DNA from: Portulaca oleracea
Lineage: Eukaryota; Streptophyta; Magnoliopsida; Caryophyllales; Portulacaceae
Assembly (NCBI GenBank): GCA_029582165.1
Contig: CM055870.1
Location: 50,610,513-50,674,512, forward strand
Direction: 5' to 3'
DNA length: 64,000 nucleotides
Notes under the pieces: model-generated
Told to the model about the DNA's origin: nothing
Seen by the model: the letters and a program-made list of their open reading frames with translations, nothing else
Database searches by the model: none
Made by a program: the position numbers and the translations under genes
Part shown: piece after piece, positions 54,261 through 64,000 of the stretch
Position numbering within the stretch: the first letter of the stretch is position 1
Layout: every line of letters starts with the position of its first letter

Positions 54261-54829
54261 TGTTAGGAAAGTGTCCTAAAATCATCCAGTCTCTTGATCC
54301 CACAATTATTTGTTTCCTAATTGTATTAGGATATTATTTAGGTTTCCTTATTATGTTAGGTTTCCTAATTGTATTAGATTCTAAATCTAATTGGAGTGAG
54401 AGTCAAGTTAGGTTTATATAGAGTTTTTCCTATAAATAGAGGGTTTTATTCACCTATTCAAACACACAAAATTGAGAGCATTCTTCACCTCTACACATCC
54501 CTAGGTTGTAAGAGCATATTTTAAAGAGTTATAATTTTGCCTTCAGATTATTTCCGTTGTGCTATTAACCGTTTGAGATCTTGCCGTTGATCTCGTTATG
54601 TTACATAGCCGTTTGGGATCTCTCTTGTAATCTCTGCTCTTATACTAGTGGATTATTGCTCCGTTGTCGTTCGTGGTTTTTTCCCGCATTGGGTTTCCAC
54701 GTAAATCTTGTGTCACTACATTCTCTATTTTAATTATTGATCTCATATTTTTCTTCTCAATTTATACATCCTGATAATTCTCTCTTCCGCTGCAAATACT
54801 AGACCTTTTATTTTACCTCGATCCTAACA
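54261..54829 (+). mobile_element. Ty1/copia solo LTR with AAATA duplication
   Basis: Starts TGTTAGGAAAGTGTCC and ends GATCCTAACA, so the ends are the inverted pair TGTTAGGA/TCCTAACA. AAATA precedes (54256-54260) and follows (54830-54834) the element. A TATA box CTATAAATAGAGGG lies at about 54430-54443, with a leader-like region behind it, consistent with LTR transcription to the right. No internal region remains. Confidence 0.88.
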
Positions 54830-54835
54830 AAATAT

Positions 54836-55405
54836 GATCTGCGTCTTGCGGCAATATGGTTAATAACCATCTTGCATGACATGACATATTCATATAAGCA
54901 TATAAGCTAAAAAAATTTTAAAAGAGAATATCTGCCACTTCACTACTGTGAAAGTATAGACAAAATATAGCAAATATATTTAAATTGCTATATTTTTATC
55001 ATTTTTTAAAATCATATTTTATTTATATTTTTGAAAATTATTTTTACAGCCTGATTCACTTTTAAGATAAAACATTTTCTACAAAAATGTTACTTTTATA
55101 ATAAAAGTTTCTATGTTTTAAAGTCTATTTTTTTTATTTTTCTATTAAATATTTGTGAAATATCATTTTCTTTATTTTTTTCTATTTATTTGTTTATTTT
55201 ATAAATTCAAACTTTTTAAATATTGAATTTTTTTCTCACATTTATAAGAAGTTCACTATAATTTTGTTTAATTAATTGAAGGTCCCTATGTATTTCTTTA
55301 TTTATTTAATCACAATAGTGACGTAGCATACTTTTTTTTAAAATAATTTAGCATACTTATGTGGATATGTCAAGACATGCAACCATCTTGCCACAAGACG
55401 TGTAT
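54836..55405. mobile_element. Foldback element inserted in the dead LINE
   Basis: GCGTCTTGCGGCAATATGGT near the left end pairs with ACCATCTTGCCACAAGACG near 55382-55400, with further inverted words (CATGACATGACATAT against ATATGTCAAGACATGC). The interior is extremely AT-rich and noncoding. It abuts the solo LTR. Confidence 0.6.
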
Positions 55406-56503
55406 CATCGCCCTATCCCCTTAATGGTCTAAATTCCTTGGGAGTATGCTTGGATTTTGGATCTTTATTATGCCCATACTTAAAATTTTCCTTTGGCAAA
55501 TTTGTCATAATGTTTTAGCAACCAGGACTAATTTGTTAAAGAAATTGTTAAGCGTTGACCCTGTATGTCCGCTTTGTCAATCTAAGTTGGACTAATTTTT
55601 ACATAGTGCTCTGTCTCTAAGCGCATATGGGATTTAGCATTTCAACACAAGTGGGTTACGACAAATATATCTCATATCGGGTTGATGTCAATCATTGATC
55701 TCCTAAACTTTGTTAGAACTCAAGCTCAACCATGCATATCAAATTGATCATATTATATTATCTCCATTTCATGGAATGCTTGGAAAAGTTGAAATGTTGT
55801 TATTTTCAAAAATGAAATGTATAATTCTTTTAGAATAGCAACTTGAGCCAAGAAAACTTAGGTTGAATGGAAGGCTAGACAAAGGTTTGATTTAGAAATT
55901 TCATCTACTCCTTTTCATCTTCATCTAAGTATCCAGCGCACTTCCTACATCAATTGGGCCAAATCACCAGATGAATTCATCAAAATCAACTTTGATGGAT
56001 CCAAATCTTCTCCTACAGCAGCGGGGGGATACGCCATTAGGAGTTAGGATGGACAATTCATACAACCTGGTACTACCAATCTTGGTGCAGAGTCAGTTTT
56101 AGTAGAAGAAGCAACAAATATGCGGAATGTAGCTCATACAACAGTTGAAGTTGGTTATCGTTGAATTGTTATTGAACGTGATTCAGATACTCATTAAGGC
56201 GCTGAAAGTAGAAGCGCATATTCATTGGGAGATTCAAACCCTAATTTATGATACTAAGCTATATCTCAAGTCTTGCATCCAAGTTCAAAACCATCATATA
56301 GCGTGAAGGGAATCGCGCAGCTCACTAGTTGGCCAAATTTGGTCTTTCTATCTATTCTTCAATTGTGTGGTTACCTATTCGTTATTCTTCTTTTCTTACT
56401 ATCCTTATAGAGGATAACATGGATAGATCCCTTGAGAGAAGGGTTACCAAATTATTATTTTACTTACCATTTCAAAAAAAAAAAAAAAATCTAAGCTGAC
56501 ATC

Positions 56504-56800
56504 CTAACATAACAACCTTAGAAATAACAAAGAAAAAGCTTTCTCAAACGATTCATAATCCACATGAGCACCTATCATTACCATCCAAGAGTACAAGTTT
56601 CTCACTATCAAACAGGTAGTAGGCATCCTCTCTACAGTCACACCTCCCATACATTTATACCAACTCGGTATATAAAAAATCATTGCCATGAAACCCAAAT
56701 TTGAAGAAATGGGCATGGACTTCGCAAATTGCAGATATGCAAGATTCAAGAAATGAAGCATAAGTGGTAGAATACATGGAAGCATTGTTAGAAAACAAAT
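56504..56800 (-). pseudogene. Fragment of a pentatricopeptide-repeat (PPR) gene
   Basis: The minus strand encodes RNLYSWMVMIGAHVDYESF and EKAFSLLF, which fit the PPR motif pattern (RNxxSWNxMIGxxVxxGxxEKAxxLF), after a degraded preceding unit (GFMAMIFYIPSWYKCMG, cf. NxLIDMYxKCG). About two repeats remain with no start or organelle-targeting segment. PPR genes normally carry many repeats, so this is a captured or decayed piece. Confidence 0.5.
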
Positions 56801-56883
56801 GGGTTGGTAGGAGGAGGCAAAACTAGAGGTTGTTTGGGTTATTGAATTGAGTGTTGGGATTTATTGGCTAATTGGCGGTTGAT

Positions 56884-57926
56884 TGATAAATGCTTTTTAT
56901 AACTATGTTTTTAGGGGATTTTGATAGTGAATTAGGGATAACTTTGATTGTAAATCTTGATTTATATCCCAATTCCCTATTACACTTGGTGTTGTTGTTT
57001 TTGATGTAAATTTGTAGGATTGGAGGCCAAAACACCAGCAATCTCTCAACTTTTGGCAGGAACGGAGACACCATGGACCTCCAATAGTCAAGGCCAGACC
57101 GTGGTACGAGTTTCAGAGCAAATGGAACAGGGCATGTCCGACCAGTGGCCACCACGGTCTGACCGTGGGGCTTGCCACGGTCCGTGGTAGGGACCTGTAT
57201 GGACCGTACAGACTTGTACGAACAGCCCGTGGCAGGCTCAATTCATCTATCATTCTTCGTTCTAGAGCCGTCAAGAGAGAAATAAAACCCTAATATCCCC
57301 ATCTACTCCTCAATTCTTCATTAAGATTCAAGATCAAATCATCTCAAGAGAAGCGAAGATCAAGATTCGAGAAGAAATCATCAACGCTCGCAAAGAAGGC
57401 TCCACCCCGGGATCGAAAGACTCGACAGTTGTATTCTTCGTAGTTTGTCTTTCTTTTCGATTTCCTTCTTTGTTTTGAGATTCGATTATGATGTTTGGAA
57501 CTTGTGTTATGTTTTCTTTGACAATGAGTGAGTAGTTTTTTTTTTTTTTGAATTCTAGGGTTTTGCAACATGAAACAATGTAGTTTGATTGAACGTTTCT
57601 AGTTTGTACATGAATTCTTGCTTGAATCAATAGGAGGTTGTATTTTCCATGTTCATGCGTGTTCTTTGAGCGCTCGAATACTCATGATTTGAGATTAACC
57701 TAAGAAGTACTGAAATGTGAATTACGATAATCTGACTACCAACCTTTCTACGTAATTTTGTGAAATTTGAGAAAAGAATAGCAGACTAGGGAACCTTTTC
57801 ATAACCAGAATATTTGAGACCTTCAACTTTGATTAACTTGAAAAGCATACCAAAGTTGTAATTTAGGTTATTAATCGAGGTAATTCTATTAACATCGAAA
57901 GAGCAGTAGAGTTCTTATGGTTATCG

Positions 57927-57930
<4 letters not shown>
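56884..57930. mobile_element. Truncated second copy of the 2249-3549 LTR
   Basis: Starts TGATAAATGCTTTTTATA and follows the first copy through ATTAGGGATAACTTTG, ACACTTGGTGTTGTT, GGAGGCCAAAACACC, ACACCATGGACCTCC, then GATCGAAAGACTCG, TTGATTGAACG and ATTACGATAATCTGACTACC. It stops at the (AT)n tract near 57930, about 300 bp short of the end of the first copy. The stretch 57075-57340, rich in CACGGTC/GACCGTGG words, does not match the corresponding part of the first copy. Confidence 0.75.

Positions 57931-57931
<1 letters not shown>

Positions 57932-58016
<85 letters not shown>
57932..58016. repeat. (AT)n microsatellite
   Basis: About 42 uninterrupted AT units between the truncated LTR and the palindromic element. 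Confidence 0.95.
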
Positions 58017-58017
<1 letters not shown>

Positions 58018-58721
58018 GAGAAGGGCCATTATGGACCCTTAGATCTTGATCTAAGGGCTCTTATTATTTCAAGGTTTTTAATTAGTTTTTTGGATGGGAG
58101 TTAAAGAGGGGCACATAAATCTAAGTGGAAAAAAAGAAAAACAATAAAACAATTAATTGTTGTCTAGGAAATAGTTAGGCGTGATATTTTCAAGGAGTTG
58201 TATTTATTATGAATTATCTATGTTGATGCATGCTTGTCGATCAAACAAATGTTCATTCGCTATGACTTTCATGCCCATGTGTTCACTATTTGATGTTCAT
58301 ATATGATTACTTGGCGTCCCTGTCTTTATTACTTGATATCCATATTTTTATCACTAGATGTTCATTTTGTTCGGACATGATGTCCATGTTAATTTGAATA
58401 CAATATCGATTTGTTTTGACCTGATATTCATTTGGTATACAAATGATGTCTATTTCGTTTGAACATGATGTTTCGTTTGGTCTAAACTTGATATCCACTT
58501 CAGTCGATCATAATGTCCATTTGGTTTGAACATGGACATAAGGTGATCAACATATGGGCATAAGGTAATCATCATATGAACATCAAGTACTGAGCACATG
58601 GACATCAAAGTGATGACAAATGGACATCAGCACGGCCTGTGTGGTGGACAAGCATGCATCAACATAGAGAATGCATAGTAAATGCAACTCCTTCAAAATA
58701 TCACGCCTAACTATTTCCTAG
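58018..58721. mobile_element. Palindromic element built of GATGTCCAT-type units
   Basis: CTAGGAAATAGTTAGGCGTG at 58164 is found inverted ending at 58721; the 41-bp arms have two mismatches. Inside, the left half repeats GATGTCCAT/GATGTTCAT/GATATCCAT about nine times, and the right half repeats the complement (ATGGACATCA) about five times, so the whole interior can pair. The outer left segment (AGAAGGGCCATTATGGACCC, TTAGATCTTGATCTAAGG, itself a palindrome) resembles the 5' region of some plant Helitrons. It truncates the LINE that starts at 58722. Confidence 0.6.
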
Positions 58722-61700
58722 GCTAGCGAGTTTGATTGGAATTTCAATCAAAACTAACCGTGATGGAAAGGAAGAATCTTTCTTGTGCAAGGGTATTGAT
58801 TGAAGTGAAACTTGATGAACCTTTTCCTACAGAGGTCAAGTATTTAGATGAAAAGGATGTTGTAATTACTCAAGCTGTTTATTATGATTGGAAGCCAGTA
58901 AAGTGTGTGCATTGTAATTTACTAGGCCATACTGTGGCAGACTACAGAAGGAAAACTCAATCAGCATCACTATCTGCTGATTAAGGCAAACAGAAGGCAG
59001 GAAATGCTGAGAAGATTGGGAATGCTGAAAAGGGGAAAAAACAACAGCAATATTGGAAAGTAAAAAAGGTTAGAGTAAAGGAAATAAGGGTCGACTCTGA
59101 AGGCTTCATAAAATTTCAGTCAAGGAGGAGATCTGCTAGCCCTGCTCCTAATGGACCTAGCAAAGAAACTCCTTTAGCCAATAGATACGAAACGCTAGAA
59201 TCAGAAGACTCTGATGTTGATGATAGTCAAAATTCTTCACGAGAGCACGATCATACAGATGATAATGGAGAGTTATCCCCTCAATGATCCTCATACTATG
59301 GAACATAAGGGGTCATAATGACCCTAAAAAGCAAGAGGATGTCAAAATCTTCCTCGCTCAGCAAAGAATTGGTTTTGTTTGTCTTATTGAAACGAAAATA
59401 AAGCATGTCAATGAAAGAAAACTGGAAGAAGGCATCTTTCGATCCTGGAGGTCCCACAATAAGTTTCATATACATCACAGGGTAGAATATTTCTAGCATG
59501 GAAACCTGCAAAGGTAACCATTACTCCCCTAATAATTGATATTCAATTCACTCATTCTGCTATCCAATGAAATGTCTCTGGTTTTTATTGTCATATCACT
59601 TTTATTTATGGCTTGCACACATCAGCTGAGCGACAACACCAATAGGAAAATATCAAAAATCTTTCTGCCACCATTAGTGGACCTTGGTGCATCATTGGAG
59701 ATTACAATGTTGTGATAAATTCAGAAGACAGAATCAATGGCACGAATGTATCTTCTGCAGAAACAATGGGTCTAAAGGATTGTATTGATTACTATAATCT
59801 CACTGAAATCCACTGTAGGGGAGCTATGTTCTCTTGGACTAATGGTCATGTGCTCTCCAAGATAGATCGTGTGTTTGTCAATGATCTTTAGCTTATAGAT
59901 GCAAATTTCACACAAGCAAGTTATCTCATGAACATTTTATCTGACCATAAACCAATTCGGATTCACTTGAGGGAAGGTCCTAAACCACATAATATCTTCC
60001 GATACTTTTTCCAACCCAGACCCGGATGTCCGATGTCCGATGTCCGGTTTACCCATGCTTGACAGTTGACACTTGACACGACGGTGCTTTACAATTACAT
60101 CGGACATCCGGGTCCAGACATCGGACATCCGGGTTGGACCCAAATTTTCACTTCCCGCCCAAGCCTAGCAAACACTGCATACTCATTTCCTTTTGAAATT
60201 CGGACAAACCCAGACCCGGTTTGGATTGAAAATCGGACATGTTCGTTTGTCCGGATTTAAAATTCGGACGCAATTTTGATGTTCGGACCGGTTTTCGGCC
60301 GGATGAACAGTTTTTAGGTGACGGTTTTTGACAGCCCTAGCTTATTAATAGAGAAAAAGATCAGAGAAAAGAGTATATCAGAATTTTAAACTCTGCGCAG
60401 CAGTTAATGCAACAACAGTCAAAGATCGAATGGTTGAATTTTGGTGATTGCCCGTCCAGAGTTTTCTTTGCAAAAATGAGGAAAAAACAAATAGGTACTT
60501 ATGTGTTCTCCCTTACTTCTGATGAAGGTAACAATCTCATTGGTTTTGATAGGGTAGCTGATAAGATGTTGAAATATTTTATGACTCTCTCGGGGTAGAA
60601 CACACACACCAGAAATTCTTTATATCCTCATATCATCCATGAAGGGAACATTATGAATATTGAGCGACAGTTGGGTTTACTTCGTCCTTTTCACAACTCA
60701 GAGGTTCGAGACATTATTTTCTCTATGCCTACTACCAAAGCTCCTGGGCCAGATGGTTACAACAGTTCTTTTTATCAGTTCAACTGGAGTAGTATTGGAG
60801 ATATATTCTGTGAAGGTCTTTTTGATTGTCTGGACAATGAAACCATCCTGGCAAGTATAAATGACACTGTTATTACCCTAATTCCTAAGAAGGTTAATCC
60901 TGAGTTTCCTTCAGATTTCAGGCCTATTTCTTGTTGTAATGTCTCGTACAAATGCCTATCAAACCTGCTGTGTTCTAGATTAAGGGAAGTCTTACCTTTC
61001 CTAATTAGCCAAAACCAAGGAGCTTTTGTCCCGGGGTGTGAAATTGTTCATAACATTCTGGTTTGTCAAGAGGTGGCTATTGGTTATAAAAGGAAAAATC
61101 TCTCGCCTAGATGTTTCATGAAAGTTGATTTGAAGAAAGCTTATGATTCAATCTTTTGGGAGTTTATTGAAGAGGCTTTGGTTGCTTTCCGGTTCCCTTA
61201 AAGATTTATTAATTGGATAATGATGTGTGTGACTTCACCCTCTTATTCTATCAATCTCAACGGGAAAGCTCATGGCTATTTTAAAGGAGGAAGAGGGCTT
61301 CGGCAAGGTGATCCGCTTTCACCTCTTTTATTCGTGATTGTAATGGAATATCTATCAAGACTTTTGGGAGATTTACAATTCAATCCTGAGTTTACTTTTC
61401 ACCCAGGTTGCAAGGATTTGAAGGTGAATCATATGATGTTTGCGGATGATTTGGTAATTTTCTGTGCGGCAGATGCAAAGTCTGTAACTTGTATTGCAAA
61501 AATCCCAGACCACTTTGCCTTATGTTCTGGTCTGTCTGCCAATTTATCAAAATCACAAATAGCAACAGCTGGCTGTGATGATGTTACAACTAGTAGATTG
61601 GCTGATATTGTTGGTTTTGAGCAAGGTGCTTTTCCTATGAAGTATTTGGGTGTGCCAATTACTACCTGAAGAATTGGTAAGTTCGATTGTCTCTCTTTAG

Positions 61701-62835
61701 TTGACAAGATAACAGCTAAGATCAGATTGTGGTCTTCAAGGAAGATTTCTTATGCTGCTCGTGTTCAACTGATAAATTCTGTTCTGATGAGTATTTTCAG
61801 TTATTGGGCTAACATATTTGTGATTCCTATAAATGTCATTGAGCAAATTGTGAAGATTTGTAGGAATTACTTATGGTCTGGAGATTCAAACTATCTTAGA
61901 GTTCCTCTGGTTAGTTGGGATAATCTGTGCTATTCTAAAAAAGATGGAGGTTTGGGTATCATAAACCCTCGTTACTAGAACACAGCCATGATTGGAAAAT
62001 TGGTGTTGAATATTGCTCAGAAAAAAGATAGCTTGTGGGTGAATAGGTTCATGAGAGGTATGTGAAGGATAGAAATTGGTGGCTCTATGTTCCTCCTTCA
62101 ACAAGTTCATGGAGCTGGAAGCAAATTTGCAAGATTAAGGATAAAATCAAGTTGGGTGATGGAAATAACTGGAAATGGAGGGGGGGGGGAAGTAATGGTT
62201 TATACTCTGTGAGAGATTGCTATGATGAGTTACAACCAGCTGTGCAAAAGTGGAAGTGGTCTAATATTGTCTGGAACAGAATTTCTCCTCCCAAACATTC
62301 TTTCTTGGCGTGGTTGGCAGTGCAGAAAAGAATCCCTGTGGCTCAGAGACTGGCGGATCATGGAAGTCAAATTAATGTGAAGTGCAGCCTCTGTAATGTT
62401 GAGGAAGAATCCATTGATCATCTATTTACATCTTGCTCCTTTATACAGCAGATCCTCGTTCTCTTCTCCAAGAAATTAGGTATCAGAGGTAATTTTAGCT
62501 CTTTAGAGCAATGGCTATCCAACTAGAAGAATATGAAGAAAAGGGGTAATGTGAAGATGTTGGCGGCTGCTGTAATCACTTCTACAATTGCTATAGTTTG
62601 GGAGTGGAGAAATTATAGAAGATTTCCTAATAACAAAGTAAACACAAATGTGGAAGAAGCAGAGAAAAAGATCCAGTATACTTTGATTCATAGATTACTG
62701 TTTCTTGAAAAGGGTTGTAGAAAATATAAAAATTGTATAGATTTGTTACTCAGGTAGTTGGGCTTGTTTAGGGTGTTGTTGAGTTGTAGGTGTTTGGGCT
62801 GATTTGGCCTTTTGGAATGAAATTAATTTTGCTGC

Positions 62836-62838
<3 letters not shown>
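58722..62838 (+). mobile_element. L1 LINE, nearly complete but inactivated
   Basis: ORF1 remnant at 58736-58984 ends in a zinc knuckle CVHCNLLGHTVADY, where the fourth ligand Cys is Tyr. ORF2: endonuclease opening ILWNIRGHNDPKKQ (59284), WCIIGDYNVV (about 59690), FSWTNGH and LSDHKPIRI (59935-59960). RT at 60653-61669: APGPDGYNSSFYQ, FRPISCCNVSYKCLSN, KVDLKKAYDS, GLRQGDPLSPLLF and the catalytic FADD at 61439-61450. The zinc domain is at 62062-62526 (HSFLAWLAVQKRIPVAQRL, CSLCNVEEESIDHLF). Stops at 59494, 61199 and 61667, among others, and an insertion at 60001-60345 break it. It ends in (TA)n, not poly(A). Confidence 0.85.
60001..60345. mobile_element. hAT-like MITE inside the LINE
   Basis: CATCGGACATCCGG and its complement CCGGATGTCCGATG repeat several times, giving a strongly palindromic centre. 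The right end CGGTTTTTGACAGCCCTA is the complement of the TAGGGCTGTCAAAA terminus of many plant hAT MITEs. The left end is unclear, near 59985-60005. The LINE text before it (HIRLREG) and after it (QLMQQQSKIEWLNFGDC) belongs to adjoining parts of ORF2. Confidence 0.6.

Positions 62839-62883
<45 letters not shown>
62839..62883. repeat. (TA)n tract shared by two LINE tails
   Basis: About 22 TA units. The plus-strand LINE ends TTTGCTGCGAA just before it, and the minus-strand LINE ends GATTCTGCCAAA just after it. Confidence 0.95.
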
Positions 62884-62886
<3 letters not shown>

Positions 62887-64000
62887 GCAGAATCGCAACT
62901 CTTCATTACCAAAAGACTTCACAACGAAGCCAAAGAAGGAACAAAACTGGCCCAAGAAACAACAAAGAAAACCTAATGAAGAAGTAAATCTATACAACGA
63001 TTATACTTAGAACTTCTCTTTGAAAGAAACAAAAACCTATGTAAAATAGTATAATGTATCTTCTTGATAACTTCCAAAACGGAAAGGGCCTTGCGATTCT
63101 CCAGAAATTTTTTGTAATTCCTAGCCTCCTAAACGATAGATATAGCCGAGGTAGCTAGAGTCATCATAATAGATTTAATAGCCCAATTCTTCCTCGAGTT
63201 TTTCCAGTTAGAAAACCAATGTAGCAGGGAGCCAAAATTGAAATTGATCTTCCATTTCTTGCAAAAGAAATCCATCACCTGCTTAATGAAGCCACATTCA
63301 GAAAAAAATATGATCTAAGGATTCATCACCGTGACTACAAAGGCTACAACTAATGTCAACATTGCTCCCATGAGAAGCCAAACGTGTAGCCACCGGCAGC
63401 TTACTGTGAGCAGCGAGCCAAGCAAGAAAACTATGCCGTGGAGGAGCACCCTTGTTCCACACAATATGGAACCACGGCCACTGTTCTTTGTTCTGTAGCA
63501 GAGCAGCATAACAATCAGAAACATTGAAGCTGTCATTCACAGCACCTTTCCAGTCCCAATCATTGGCAGTACCCAACTTCACTTTCTCCTTAATTTTGCA
63601 AATTTGTTTCCAACACCATGAGCCTGTAGCCGGTGGCTCATAGAGCCACCAATTTTGTGTTCTAATATATCTCATGGATCCACCGAACCCAAAGATTATC
63701 TTTCTTCTTAGCCACATCCCAAACAAGTTTACCAACCGAGGAAATATTCCAAAGACGAGGGTTACGAAGACCAAGTCTAGCATATTTCTTAGGAGAGCAT
63801 AAAGTATCCCAACCAATGAGTGGAACTCTACGATAATTATAATCACCAGACCAAATGAAATTTCTACACACTTTGACCACCTGATCAATAACATTACTTG
63901 GTAGCACAAAAATATTCGACCAATAACCCACAATACTAAGGAGAACAAAATTCACAAGCTGGACTCTAGCCGCATAAGAAAGATGACGAGAGGCCCAAGT
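62884..64000 (-). mobile_element. LINE 3' half, continuing past the window edge
   Basis: Minus-strand translation gives the post-RT region (VGYWSNIFVLPSNVIDQVVK, VCRNFIWSGDYNYRRVPL) and the zinc domain (NWWLYEPPATGSWCWKQICK, RHSFLAWLAAHSKLPVATRL, CSLCSHGDESLDHIFF). A frameshift lies near 63690. Wording is close to the LINE at 58722-62838, so they are the same clade. The RT lies beyond 64000. Confidence 0.85.

Larger units (their letters stand above)
51480..56481 (+). mobile_element. Decayed full-length-like L1 LINE with nested inserts
   Basis: Fragments follow LINE ORF2 order: endonuclease (DIPWCNIIGDFNEME near 51690-51735; LFTWKKMHLWS near 51850), reverse transcriptase (FRPVSLCNNLYKIISKILAN at 52750-52805; LVQNAFVPKRVIHDHIL; GDTLPFSS-like at 53140), post-RT region (53880-54250), zinc domain (VDPVCPLCQSKL near 55560-55590), and RNase H (FIKINFDGSKSSPTAAGGYA near 55980-56035; VLVEEATNMRNV near 56100). 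It ends in a 15-base A-run at 56467-56481. The YADD catalytic site was not found, and many stops and frameshifts are present. A copia solo LTR and a foldback element sit inside it. Confidence 0.8.

Noticed and set aside
62790..63010. Tyr-Ile repeat frames on both strands
   Set aside because: Translation of the (TA)n tract between LINE tails.

Overview
The window is nuclear DNA from a flowering plant, most likely a eudicot; no species can be named from the sequence. The evidence is two plant genes with GT-AG introns, AT-rich noncoding DNA, and a dense load of plant repeat families: L1-type LINEs with the plant reverse-transcriptase zinc domain and RNase H, Ty1/copia and chromovirus remnants with initiator-Met-type primer sites, Stowaway and hAT-like MITEs, and a Helitron terminus. 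Roughly 10 percent of the 64 kb is host coding sequence.

Layout. 1-5250: a Helitron 3' end, then a decayed copia pol gene on the minus strand split by a 1301-bp solo LTR that has a perfect GCCAT target duplication. 5458-10793 (minus): a 3-exon 3-ketoacyl-CoA synthase gene of the KCS11-like group (515 aa), whose two introns hold several MITEs, one nested in another. 10800-21700: no host gene seen; long-inverted-repeat foldback elements, (AT)n tracts, a copia LTR with its primer site and a second decayed copia pol. 21721-47862 (minus): a complete RAPTOR gene, the scaffold subunit of TOR complex 1. I could join 23 exons with consistent phases into a 1350-residue protein; its 26-kb span is mostly intron, swollen by LINE tails, a truncated chromovirus, SINE-like repeats, MITEs and microsatellites. 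48300-64000: repeat-dominated. It holds a young 5'-truncated LINE with a clean target-site duplication inside a 211-bp tandem array, a dead LINE carrying a copia solo LTR and a foldback insert, a PPR gene fragment, a second copy of the LTR family seen at 2249, a palindromic element built of small repeats, and two LINEs that converge tail to tail on a (TA)n tract.

The two host genes have unrelated jobs: KCS makes very-long-chain fatty acids for wax, cutin-associated lipids and sphingolipids in the ER, and RAPTOR presents substrates to the TOR kinase. Nothing suggests co-regulation. I found no clearly new biological system. The most useful leads are structural: repeats that have invaded or nearly filled RAPTOR introns, unusual foldback elements with internally repeated arms, and well-preserved nested insertions that give relative ages.
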